NCBI GenBank assembly: GCA_012931725.1
Contig: CM022953.1
Span: 61,778,881 to 61,842,880 of the forward strand
DNA: 64,000 nucleotides
Direction: 5' to 3'
Source: Litsea cubeba
Lineage: Eukaryota > Streptophyta > Magnoliopsida > Laurales > Lauraceae
Part shown: positions 34,421 to 47,700 of the stretch, one piece after another
Numbering within the stretch: the first letter of the stretch is position 1
How the letters are laid out: every line of letters begins with the position of its first letter
The notes under the pieces: generated by a model
Databases searched by the model: none
What the model was told of the DNA's origin: nothing
Seen by the model: only the letters and a program-made list of their open reading frames with translations
Translations under genes and position numbers: made by a program

Positions 34421-35656
34421 GCCTTATGCCGCTCCACCAACTCTAAAGTGAAAACCTCTTATTAGATTAGAATAGACCTTTCAGCGGCCTGTTAATCTCT
34501 CTCATTTCTCTCAACTTTCTTTCCCATCTCTCAACGATTATCTCGCCATATCTTTCCATATATCACTCTCCTCTCTCCAATACCCTTCGCAATCACATAT
34601 CCTTTTATAAAAAGGGTGTGTGATTGATTGTAAACAATAGAAAAAAATATATATAAAACCTTTGATCTCGCTTTGTGTCCCGCACAATTATCTTCTTTTG
34701 CTCGTGCTCACCGCCTTTCTTGTCAAGTCCATCACTTTTGCAGCCTGCTAAGTCTGTTGGTGCTAGTGGCAATAGATCTGTGGTTATTCCTTGATCAAGA
34801 TGACAAGATTGTAAAGGTTATATTATTCATGGACAAGGGGCTATGGAAAGGAAAAAAAATTTATGAAAGTTGAAGGAATAGGACCATGCCACAGGACCGA
34901 CGTTTCAAAAAAAAAAAACATTCAAAATGCTGCATCCAGGGACAATTCTTGATCTAAGTTGAAGGAGTAGGACCTTTACGATGGATCTCACCTATTGAAA
35001 ACCCAAGCAGCTGAAAATGAACATTGACAATATCCGAGCCATGTGTGGGGGAGTCATTTTACTGAATACAAAAGCTTGCACGGTTTTGGGCGATAGCCAG
35101 TGTGAGTCTACGTGGGGTCTCCTACTCTCCTTCATCCTCCTCACTCACTCACACCCAACTCAATTGGGACAGACCCAGAATGCAACCTATGGGCTTGATG
35201 GTGCCTTTCTGTAAAATATTTTGGGACAGACCTGGTTTTATTGCCTAGCCTTTCCATCGCCATACTTGGCTTGTTCAACTATCAGACAGACGATAAACAA
35301 AGACTTAGGCCAGCCCACAGTCCAAAAAATCCACCTAATATGGGCCCACAGGACCGTATCCCATGTGCAGCCCAAGAGTCTTTGTCCCATCCAGGAATTA
35401 AGTGTAACTTTCTACACATGGCAGCTTCAGTGCCCAGGAAAGAATTGATTTCCAGTGGGGTCTAAGTGAATAGATGATATCTTAAAAATCTATAAATTAA
35501 GAATCTCATTACAACAAATTCTTTCAATGAACAGTAAGACTGACAATTGCCATATGTGCCATTCTTTGAATGAGACTAAAATAAGAGACTAATTGAAATA
35601 TTATCAATACAGCTACAGGTTCAAACAACTTATTTTAAGTATGAATATGGAGAAAG
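34421..35656. other. Intergenic region between PNG1 and the peroxidase
   Basis: No gene recognised. It includes T/C-rich stretches and short frames without family features. The PNG1 3' UTR must lie at its right edge. Confidence 0.5.
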
Positions 35657-35741
35657 CTAACTCGATTTCGCATAAAGATCAATGCTGCCAATTTGGAACC
35701 GCGAAGTCGCATTGCTGTCCCGAACTGCGATAAATCCGAAC
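35657..35741 (-). CDS. PNG1: PNG1 last coding exon
   Basis: Acceptor TTGCAG/GTTCGG. It encodes FGFIAVRDSNATSRFQIGS and IDLYAKSS, then TAG. This matches the conserved plant PNGase C-terminus (SRxQxGSIDLY). Confidence 0.93.
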
Positions 35742-38700
35742 CTGCAATTAAACAAGTTTTCCAAATAAATCCAAATAATGCAATGAACATAAGGCTGTGG
35801 CCTTGGTTTGGGAATAGGCACTTACCTGAATGCATTGTACATTTGACTGACTGACTCTATTTTAAATGTTTCACGTTGGAAACGCTTATCAAATATCTGT
35901 GAAGTTTGTTTGTCCAAAATATTCCAGCTGGTACCCCCATCACTGCTTCCTTCAACAATCCTGTAAGTACCAAATTGATTGTTCAAATCACTGGCCTCAT
36001 AGTATGTACTGTAGTAAGAAAAATCAGAAGCAGATGTATTTGAGAGGAACTGCTGGGCAACCAAAATATAGTTTACGGTTTAAGGAATCAAAACAAGCAT
36101 AAATAGTTAAAAACTGGAGAAGGTTATACACTACAGAGAGATCTCTGACATGGTGAATATACAGTGATGTGGTCCTTTTCATGGAGATACACTATAAAGA
36201 AATTAATAGTATTGAGATACTTAATATACAATGAGCAGTATAGAATCTGTAACCTTTGCTTCTAAATCGTAAAATATTGAATTCATAGGGTTTCTAAGCA
36301 ATGCTTTTGTATTAACAAAGCTAAGAGCGAAGGATTAAACGTGAAGATCGACAAGGAGCCATCAAATAATCTTCTTTTGGATGGGAAACTAAATTATAGG
36401 AAAGTGACGGCCCACCTCACCTCAGATCCTTCCTTAAACCCCCTTACTAAAGATTCTTAGGAATTATATACTGTTGACTGTTGAGAGTTATGTAGTCTTT
36501 TGAAGCACCATAGAGTGTGAAGCACCATTTGTGAGTACCATCGTCGAGCATTATACTGATGAGAAGTCCTCCTTTGGCTTTGGACGTTCAGTTTTAAGAG
36601 CCCCTCTTTAGGGCCCTAAGTTTGGGACATGGGTCTGGCTGGTTTGGCCCACGTATTGGGTCTAGCTGGTTAAGCCCACATAGTCTGTATTAATATGTTG
36701 TCCTCAAAACATCACAATTTCAACCCTTTCTGCATAGTTACAATATTTTGCAATAATAAGCATATGATGAATGCATTTTCTAACGACTTATGTTACTGTT
36801 TGAATTTGTTACTCTAGCATATGGTACAAAGTTCTAGAGTTCACAAGGAACTACTACTGCATTTCATAATCAAAACAACTGAAAATTAATATTTATATTA
36901 TTGTAACTCAGAATGAAATGGTTATATTGTTATCGCATAAAATCTGACCAATCCATCGGATCTCTCTCAGGAGCATCATTAGCTGACATCAGTTCATAAG
37001 CCTCAAGATCATGCATCTGGCCATCCTTTGTTTTGTATATTATCCAGCAACCTATGTAATTAAAACAGGTCATTTACACAGATAGTTAAATGATGTCCGA
37101 CTTTAATCAGAAGAATTTTAATACAAAAATAAAATTAAAAGTTAAAAATAATGTTGAAGATCTGGTAATGAAAACAACTGCTGAAGTCTCCAAATAGAGC
37201 AGATCCTTAAAATAATTTTGAGGAAAGGGTCAGATCTGATTCTGACTTGTCAAATCATCCTGCAACTGAACTTGATAGGGATATTAGCCCAAAGCAAAGT
37301 TTCTTGGTATGGTGTATCTCAATAGAAAAGTTTTGAAGCAAACAACGAACAAGCATTCCTGACTGCAGAGTAACAACAAACACTTGCAAGAGCAGTAATT
37401 TCAAAGCAAGCAAACCATAACCCTGCCAATAGTGCAATAGTGCAAGCAATGCAACTGTTAAGGCATCCCCGACTAAGGTAGCAGGTCCAGGAATTGAGTT
37501 TGTGAGGTTTACTAGTTGCAAACATGCTAGAACTGATAATTTATTGTAAACACCCAAAAAGAAAAGGAAAGAAAAAAAAAAAAAAACAATCCTTGTTAAA
37601 GAAGTAAATTTTAACAATTGTGCCAGAGAATAAATGTGGATCATGTGGACCTAACCTAATGAAAAGGGTAAAGTAACACCAACTCCTTGGCATCTTGAGC
37701 ATGGTTTAAAATCTCAGCCGATACCGCGACGATATTTTGCCGCGATACCGAGTCAGGCAAAATATCCCCAAAATATCGGCCAATCTCGGTCGATATGGTC
37801 AAAATATCGGTTTGACCGATATCTCGGAAAATATCTACCGAGATGGAGTAATGGTCAAAAACCCTAATTTTTTGTAACTTTTTCCCTATTCCCCCATTTC
37901 CTTCTCCTATCCCCTCATCTCCTTAGAGCAACCATGTCTCCATAGCTCATTCTCTTACAAGTTTTCCAAATTCCAACACTATTTCTTGAAGAAATCATTT
38001 TATTTAGTAAGAGAAAATCAACTTAACTCACTTATTTTTTACTATTATTTGTTTTTTTTTTTTTATTTTTAGATAAAGCATAGAAATGAATGAAAAGATC
38101 ATTGGCATGTCATTTTTGGGTTTGTGTTGTGTTCTTCACTTAGATCTACACACTTTCATCAGTTTCATGCTAGATCTACTTATAAACATGATTTTCGGTG
38201 TAGAAAAATGTTTTGTTTTTTAAATCCTCTACTTTTAAAAAAAAATTGTTGGAGTATTTATGATACTAAATAGTAAATACTAATAGCTTATTAATAGTGT
38301 ATAGATAATTGTTATGTTATCTTTATTTTCTTATATTTTACAGTAATAAATTGACCATGAGCCAAAATAATAGTTACATTATATGAAATACTGGAGAAGA
38401 CAGCGAACTGCGACACAGACAGGACTCATAACTTAAGGTGACCGATATTTTGATTTATTGCTGTTACTAATTGAAAAAAATATTATTTTCCACCATTTTC
38501 TAATATTCTGGATTTTATGGATATTTTTGCGAATTTTTTTGGATTGAAAAAAATTCACACCGTGACGACCGCGACGGACCGATAACCATGATCGGCCGAT
38601 ACCGCGATTTTAAACCATGGTCTTGGGCATAGAATTTATCTCCTTGGCGTCTTGAGCATAGAATTTATCTGCTCTTAAAATGACAAGGAGCCAAACAGAG

Positions 38701-41700
38701 GATGGGAACTAACATTGAGTGAGAAAATTTGGGTTAAGAAAACAACCTATGTGATGTCATTAACAATAATAATACATGGGTTGAGGAAACATAAGTATTC
38801 ATTCCATTTATAGATATTTTTTATAATTTATTTACATCGTAAATCTCAACAGTCAGACACAATTAAGTATGTATTAAGTTCAGCATTCTTTGACGATTTC
38901 ACATGAAGTGTGGTACCTTCTCTCAAATCCATTCTGAAGAGACAATAAAATATGAAACAGATTGAAAATAATACCTTTTTTGAAAATTACATGCATGATT
39001 ATTGTGGTATTTAGAAGAGAACGAAAACAGCATATTCCTTCTCATCAATGATTTCACATTAGGTGTGGTACCTTCTCTCAAATTTATTTTGAAGATATAC
39101 TAAAACATGAAACAGATTGAAAATAATACTTTTTTTGAAAATTACATGCATGACACTATTGTGATATTCCTTCTCATCAATTAGAAATACCTTTGGCTCC
39201 ATTTGGCTCTTCCCACTTAGAAACATGAATACCATCAAAAGCTGAAGTAGCCTGAAAACTCAATATGAATGTTTTAATATCATGAAAAACCACTGGCACC
39301 ACCTATTTGATAAATAGTAAAATATTCCAATAAAATGCTACTTACAATTCCAAAAGGAAGCTCTTCCTCTTCACCACTTGCAAGAACAGAACCAGAAGAT
39401 ATTCTGTTAGACTTCAAGAGAGGTGGAAACAAGGATTCTCTACCAAAGCTGTCCATACAATTAACAGTATGGATGATATCATCAAGGGCATCCAAAGCCA
39501 CCGGCAAAGCTATGGAAGTTTTGACAGGATCACCTGCCAAACAAATGACCATCTGTCCACCTGTCTTTGTTTCTCTTTTCAGAGAAAGAGCATCAAGTAA
39601 ACTATCTAGGGGAAGCACAATTTGATGCACCGAGAAGAGTGGATGATCAGGGCCTACATTTAAAGAAAGACTGCGTACTCTAAAGGAGGTACTCCTAAGA
39701 TCAAGCAGCAACGTTTTAAGCGTGTTCAATATTTTAATAGTTGCGGCTTTGGCAATACCATTAATAACAATTTCAGACACAAGAACAGAAAAGGCATTGT
39801 AGATGTTTCCAACATGGTCATCCACACATATACGGACTGGACATGCAGAGCGACTCGAAGAGGTATCATTAGACCCCAATTCAGACCTTGCTATCTGCCA
39901 TTCCCTGGCTCCACTTTGCCTTCCAGGTAACGAAATGGAAAAGTCATCTTGAGCATGAATTTCTCTTTCAAGTTCTTCAGCTTCTTGCCTGTCACGGATT
40001 TCAAGTGTGGGAATTTCATGAGAAGAAAGAGCTTTTCTACATTCTTTAGTTATGTCAGAAAGGACAGCAGAGGCAATAGGCTCTATTGTAATATTCCGTC
40101 TACTCAGAACCTGAAATACAAATGAACCAAAGCAACAGTGAAGATGTTTTTTATTTTTTTATTTTATCAAAAGATAAATGAAGATAGGATTTACGCAAAT
40201 GAATGCCACAATTAATTCGTACTTACCTCGTGCCATTTCCTTGTGTAACGTCTAGTGACATCGTATACTCCATCGTTTGCAATACCAATTATATAGGTGA
40301 GCTTCTTTCCCCAGCTGCATGCATGATATCATGTCAAATTCAAAAGAGATTTATCTGAACATAAAACCTGCCATTGCTATATTAGCATTCCCGATTAACA
40401 ATATCAAGAGGCTAATTGACTGAAACACTTACTTTTAGTTAGTTAATATTAGTTAAAATCTCACCAAGCATAAAAATAAGTTGAAGGAAAATCTTATAGT
40501 TCAGCACAAACAACTAAGAGATGGCAAGATTAAGTACCCCTTCGCATATAACAATAGATTGTCATATACTCCTTCACATGGATCAAGATGCATCCATCTA
40601 TATTACATACATGTCAACCAACAAGAATTAGAAAAGTTAGCACGATCATGGAGAACAATCAGTTCCACTCCATGAAAAAAAAAATAATCAAAATTTAAAA
40701 GATAAATCGAGCAGAGAATCAGTAAAAAAAAAAAAAACCTTCCTAGAACATGTGAAAAACACTCCGTCCAAACATGGTCAGCAAAACCCCATATCTGGAA
40801 ATAACCAACTGTGAGTTCATAAAGGCCTATTCATGAACATTGGAAATAGTTAAAAGTCTCTACCATATCTTATTTATCATGTGACATAATGTAAGCAATG
40901 AAAGACATTCGGAAAGAATTGTTATATAACTAAATAATCTAAGCTTCACTTTCGATAAGAGAGGTTATGTCTCAAATGACATGAACCTTCAAAGGTTATA
41001 TGATGACTGCAAATTAATTATGAAAAAGTGGTACAAGATAGCAAACTAGCAGAATAAAATTTCCGAATCAAGTTCAGACAACTGGCACATCTACATGCAT
41101 ATTTTTAAGTAAAGATATATTCATTAAATTTCCAGAAAAAAAATGTGATCTATACAAGGTAAATGAGATTGCTGCTTCCATGAAAAATGGTTTTGAAGGC
41201 CATCATTGCATTTCCTACATCATTTGAAAGTTCTTCAAGCAAGCAGTGAGCTTCAAAACATTCAATTCAATTTTGAGTTTGACTAGCAGCGGCTTCTTCT
41301 AAGATTATAATGTGCAATCATCTTAGAAATCAAAAGGCATGGATGGTTGTTTGTGTTTTCTGTTGTAAGGAAAAAGAAAAGAGGAACCATCTTATTTCAA
41401 TTCAGAAACAATTTAAGAACCTTCTTGGCATGATGTGGACCAGCAGCAGAGATTTATCTCCCAGCAGGACCATTTGTTCATAGATGAAAGATATTATGAA
41501 ACATTCCTTGATGACAATCTGTATGAAGATCATACAATTGCACTTACCAAAGATTTTATGGAGAAATTTTAACATGCTAAGAAGGCCCACATGGGCTAGC
41601 TCAAAAACTTGAACGGTTCAGATTGAAGAAGATGCCCAGGATTCCCATTGATTTCATAAGTATTGTGTTTAGGCAGCTGTTCAAAAATACTGTAACTGCA

Positions 41701-44700
41701 GGGGTATTTCAGCAATTTACAGAACTGTGTTTGCAGAATAAAAATAGCAAGCAGGCTGTTTTATTTGGGCTTAATTACAAGGATTAAGTTGAGCCAAACC
41801 CATTGGATGCCTGTACCCCTTGGGTTGTCCAAAGGTGGGCTCCAACCTGGTAGGGTCCATTCAAGAAATAGGTGGACCATATGGGTCTCATGAGGCCAAA
41901 CATCCAAGTATGTTTGTGAAGTCCAGCAGTTTCTAAATTTGATTTGGTTTTGGGGACTTTAAGAAGTCGAATACAGTTACAAGTCTAAAATGAGTTAGGA
42001 GTATTAGATTCAGAAAAGACGTCTAGGGATGATGGGGGCATATACCCCACTCCCTTCAAGATATACCAGTGCTGGAGGCGTAGGATTGCAGATCAAGCAA
42101 ATCTGTGGATGGATGAAGCATATCCAGACTTTGATGGCCAAGATATTGAAAATCCATTGTTGGATTACAATTTTGACAACATCCAACGGTTGGATCCGTT
42201 CGGATTATGCAGATGATGGATGGAAGACCCCATGTACGCAATCATAGTGAAGGCCCCACAGTGGGAAGTGCCACATCGGAAGATTTAAAAGAATTAAAGA
42301 AGATTTAAGAGGGGCCTAAGGAAATAAAAGAAAAAAAACTGAAGATTATGAAGAGGGCCCAAGAAGGGGCCCATCACTTAACCGAGAGCACCTCAGGAGT
42401 TATGGCCATGGTTTAAAATATCGGCCGATACCGGTTCATATCGGCCGATATGAACCGGTATCGGCCCATACCGGTACGATATCTCGGTGAGATATCGGTA
42501 TCGGCGATACCGGGGTAAAAATCCCCAAAATATCGGCATTTCTCGGCCGATATTATGATCATCTCGGACTTATCGGGATCTCGGCCCGAGATCCTTTAAA
42601 ATCACCCCAAATCCTAATTTTTTTAACTTTTTCCCCATCTTCATCTTCTTCCCCTCTCCTCTCATCTCCTTACTCCTTAGAGCGGCAACCATACCTCCAT
42701 CACACATTCACACATCCCTCTAGCATATTTTCTTCAAGAAAATATTATTCAAGGTAAGAGAAAATCAACTTAAAACATTTTATTATGTATTTATGTGTTT
42801 TTTCTTTTTTATTTTTATATGAAGCATAGAAATCATGAAGGTTTGTAACTTGTGTTGTGTACTTCACTTAGAAGTTAGATCTACATATTTTCATGCTAAA
42901 TCTACTCATACACATGATTTTGAATTTTTTTTTTCAATTCTTTTATTTTTGGATTTTTTAATATTTGAATTATAATAAATATATTTTTTTGAAATTTCAT
43001 CACAAATATGTTCTTTTAATGATTCATGATCATTGTATGGTGTGTATCGAACATATATTAATTGAGCAAGGGAGGCTTCCCCCACCACCACATAATCCCC
43101 AATGACCTTTCTATGCCCCTCATAGCTATTTCATGTTATTTCTGCACAATTACCAAGAACAATCTACAGGGGATCAAGATAGTTCATCTTATCAAGAATA
43201 ATCTGAATATGGTCATGGGTATGGTAGTGGTGCGCAACAATATGGAGCATATCTTTTTAACCAATACCGAAGAAATGATGATGATGATCATATTGAGCCT
43301 GGGCGACACTCCACTTGGAATTAGGTTGTCAATATATCATACACTCATACTCATCGATTTCTCTCTAGTTTCTACTCTCTAGTCCCCTCTAATTTCAGGT
43401 AAACTATGAACCTTTTGATGTCCAAGTGCTTTATGATTTATCTATCTCACTATCATGTTTTAGATTTTAATATGTTATCTTCACGGTCATGAATTTCACA
43501 ACTTATTTGATGATTGAGTTAGTATTAAATGATGATTGATATGTTATCTTTATTTTCTTATATTTTACACTAATAAATCGATCATGAGCATCAATAATGG
43601 TTGTATTATATGAAATACTGGAGAAGAAAGCGATCAGCGACACAGACATGACTCATAACTTAAGGTGACCGAGATTTTGATTTATTGTTGTTACTAATGG
43701 AAAAAAAAATATTGTTTTCCAGTATTTTCTAATATTCTGGATTTTTTGGATATTTTTGAGAATTTTTTTGGATTAAAAAAAAATTCACACCGTGACGACC
43801 GCGATGGGCCGATATCCGCGACGATATCCGATATATATCGGTTTTTCGGCCCGGCCGATACCGCGACCGAGACCGAGATTTTAAACCATGGTTGTGGCCA
43901 AAACCTCCCATGCACAAGCCTCTCCTCCCTTTTGTCGACTTATTTAATTTCTTGGGCTAGGCTTGGGTGTAGCTATAGTGTAGCAAACTGCGCCCATGAG
44001 TAGCAAATCGCCACATCACTTAATATGGAAATTTAGAGCAGGCCTTTTCAATCCATTCTTTTAAGCATCTCACTTAACGGCTCTCATTATCTCTTTAAAT
44101 GCCCTTTATAATCCTTTCCTAAACTACCCTTGACAATTCTTTAACAAAGCTCTTTCCAAAAGTACCCTTCACATATTCCCCACACTAAGATCTAAACCAC
44201 TCAAAATCACCTTTGCCAATTATTATTCCCCTTAGACTTGGCCCCATTAAATTAATGTACTTATTTTTACTTTTATTTTTTAACTGTTAATCTCACATTG
44301 CATCTAACTGTGTAAGTTAATAAAAATGAAAAGTGGTTTTACATATTAATTTTTTGCAATCTATTTTCCAATATACAAATAATACATCTTTTAGTTTTTT
44401 ATCAATTACTTTTAGTAAACGTTTTAATTGTTGGTCTAACATTGCATCTAACTGTGAAAGTTAATAAAAATGAAAAGTAGTTTTACATATTAATTTTTAC
44501 AATATATTCTCCAATATACAAATAATACATCTTTTAGATTTTTATGAATTACTTTTAGTAAACATAATAATAATTAGATAAAAAATATGTCTAATGAAGA
44601 AATATAGGTCAGCTCAGAATAAGGCATAAAATATAGGTTATCATAAAAATAAAATAAAATACCAAATGCTCATTTAAGACCAAGAGTATTACATTTCTAC

Positions 44701-47700
44701 TTATTGGAATGTTCAGTTTGCTTAATTTTCTAATATCATTAATTTAAATTAAACTGTAGGCTATATAATGCGTTGTACTAGATACAATCAAATAGTCGGG
44801 TTTATGTTCTTTCAAAACCCAAAAAATCAAAATTCAAAGCTATAATGGACATAGGTTACATGCTACATCAAATAATTAGAATTACACAAAAAATAGTTAA
44901 AATTTTCAATTAAACACCATGTATGGAACCACATTATGAGGTCCGCTTTAGCTACCTTTATGCATGATAGATGGTTAGATGAGGTTTTTTATATGATTTT
45001 CTTATGACCAAAAATATTCTTTGATGATAGCAATCATGTCACTTGGGCCCCAAAATAAATGACTAGAAAACCATTGATCTTACACTCTTGATTCAATCAC
45101 TATGGTTTCCAAATCAAAGTTTAATTTTGGTCATTCATAAAATATAAAAAAATAAACTTGGCCCACGCATTTTTTTTTTACTTACTGGCAAGATGTATAT
45201 TAAAAAGGAAAATGACCACATAGGCGGCCCCACAATCATTTAGATGATAGAAAATATGTTACGCATTTTAAAAGAATAACTAAGCAATTAAATAATTAAT
45301 AAATATGTTGTGCATTTTATTTTTCTTCTTTCAATTTTATTAAAAAAAATTGATCAATCTCTCAGTTGGGATACTCTAGTAGGAGTTTTCATTGAGACAA
45401 TTTATTTTGATCAACATGCTATAATCCGCCCATTTTTTTTATGAAGTTGCAAGAAATCATTGAACATCGTAATCACATGTACAAAAATGAAAATTGACTC
45501 TCATTTTTTTTTCATTTTAATGTTTTGATAAAAACATATCCCCAGTCCTATAGGCCCATGGCTGGGATACTCCAATTCAAGTTTTCATTTATAGGATTCA
45601 AGTCTAGATCCAGGTTTGACATGGACCCTACATCTCGAGTTTTAACCCTCTTGAATGAAAAATATAGGAGGTCAAGGCCTGCTACTATTAAATACCTAAC
45701 CTTGAATAAAGCTTGAGCCCGTGTGATATTTTTATTATTATTTAATTACTTGATAAATCTTTCAAAATGTGCAGTTTTTATCATTAATCACTTAATATCC
45801 ATTTAAATTGTGTAACATAATTTTTTTTACTTAATTGCTTAATTAATGTGCAACATATTTTTTGTTATTTAATAGCTTAGTTATTCTTTTGTTTTTATCA
45901 CCCACAATGGAATGATGATTTTGAGTGGTTTAGATGTTAAGATATGGGCCCATTGTTAATCTTTAAAAATTACATAGGAACTTCGTTCAAGAATTAGAAC
46001 ACATGGGGCCCACCTTTAGGAATTATATAATTGTGTTCATCATATTTTTAGCTTTGAATTTTGATTTTTCGGGTTCTGTTAAATCATAACTCCTCATATT
46101 CGTCTTCTTGCTGCAAGGACGTCTGCCTCTAGATTTCGTCTTCATCTTCTCGCTGGAACCATCGACTTGTTCATGGAGCTCTTCTTATGCCAATCTTTAT
46201 AGTTGGATTGCAGTCCCACGGGCAGAGAGTAGATTTTTTTTTATTTTCTGTTGGACTCAAGTCCCGGAAATGCCTTAATTCTTTAAGCTTTAACAAAAAT
46301 TCTCTTCCAATAATGGCAATTACTATGTATTCTATAAAAGCCCAAAAAAATCCCAAAAATGGACATACGGCCCCCCATTTTACCGCCCAAGCCAAATCGA
46401 CTGAACTGACCGATAATAAGCCAAATGCAATCCTACACCTCGATACGTATCGTTTTCCTGATGATACGACGTACGATCGTATCGTGAATCATGCGATTTT
46501 GACAACAATGAGCCTAAGTTTCAATTTGAATGAATGATCTTAGAAGGTTAAGCAAACTAAACTTTTTAATAAGTGAATATGAATGTGATACTCTCGGTCT
46601 CAAATAAACACTTAGTATTTTTCTCTTCTTTTTATTATTTCTATTACTTTGCGAACTTGGAGAGGTATAAAGAAGCAAAAAAGAGAAACCAAAAAGGCAA
46701 TTAGTGAGGCCAAGGCAAAGGCATTTGAGGAGCTATATAGGCGACACTAAGGAAGGCGAAACAGAGATATTCAAGCTTGCTAAAACCATAGATCGGCGGA
46801 CCAAGGACTTAAACCAAGTTAAATGCATTAAGGATGAGGATGAAAAGGTATTAGTAAAGGAAGAGGAGATAAAGGAGCGTTGGAAGAGCTACTTCTACAA
46901 GTAATTTAACGAAAGCAGTAGTAGTGACATACAATTGGGGCAGCTTACCATTTCTAGAGAAGAAGCGAATCATATGTTCTATAGGAGAATCAGTAGGGAA
47001 AAAGTTAAAGAAGTATTGAAAATAATGAAGAATGGGAAAGCGGTTGGGCCAGATGGTATCCCTATAGAGGTCTGGAGGTGCTTGGGGGAGGATGGCATTA
47101 GTTGGTTGACAAAGCTTTTTAATGTAGTGCTAAAGAGGAAGAAGATGCCTAATGCATGGAGGAAAAGTATTCTTATACCCATATACAAGAACAAAGGAGA
47201 TATTCAGAACTGTGCAAACTACCGCGGGATTAAATTGATGAGCCATACGATGAAATTATAGGAGAGAGTTATTGAGAGAAGACTAAGAAGAACAACAAAC
47301 GTTTCAGAGAATCAATTTGGTTTCATGCCTGAGAGATCAACCATGGAGGCTATCTTTCTCCTGAGGAGGTTAATGGAACAGTATAGAGAAGGTCAGAGAG
47401 ATTTACATATGGTGTTCATTAACTTGGAGAAGGCCTATGATCGGGTTCCTAGGGAGATTCTTTGGAGAGTACTGAAAAAGAAAAGAGTTTGTGTCGCATA
47501 TATTGAGGCGATAAAGGATATGTATGATAGAGTCGTGACATCTACAAGGACGATTGGCGGCGAAACTAAGGAGTTTCCTATCACGATTGGTCTACACCAA
47601 GGCTCAGCGTTAATCCCATACTTGTTTGCCCTAGTTATGAATGAGATTACAAGACATATCCAGGATGAGGTGCCGTGGTGTATGCTATTTGCAGATGACA

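Noticed and set aside
46187..46537. 116-residue frame in the long-TIR interior
   Set aside because: No motif, and partly made of CGATACGTATCG-like repeat; insufficient support for a gene.
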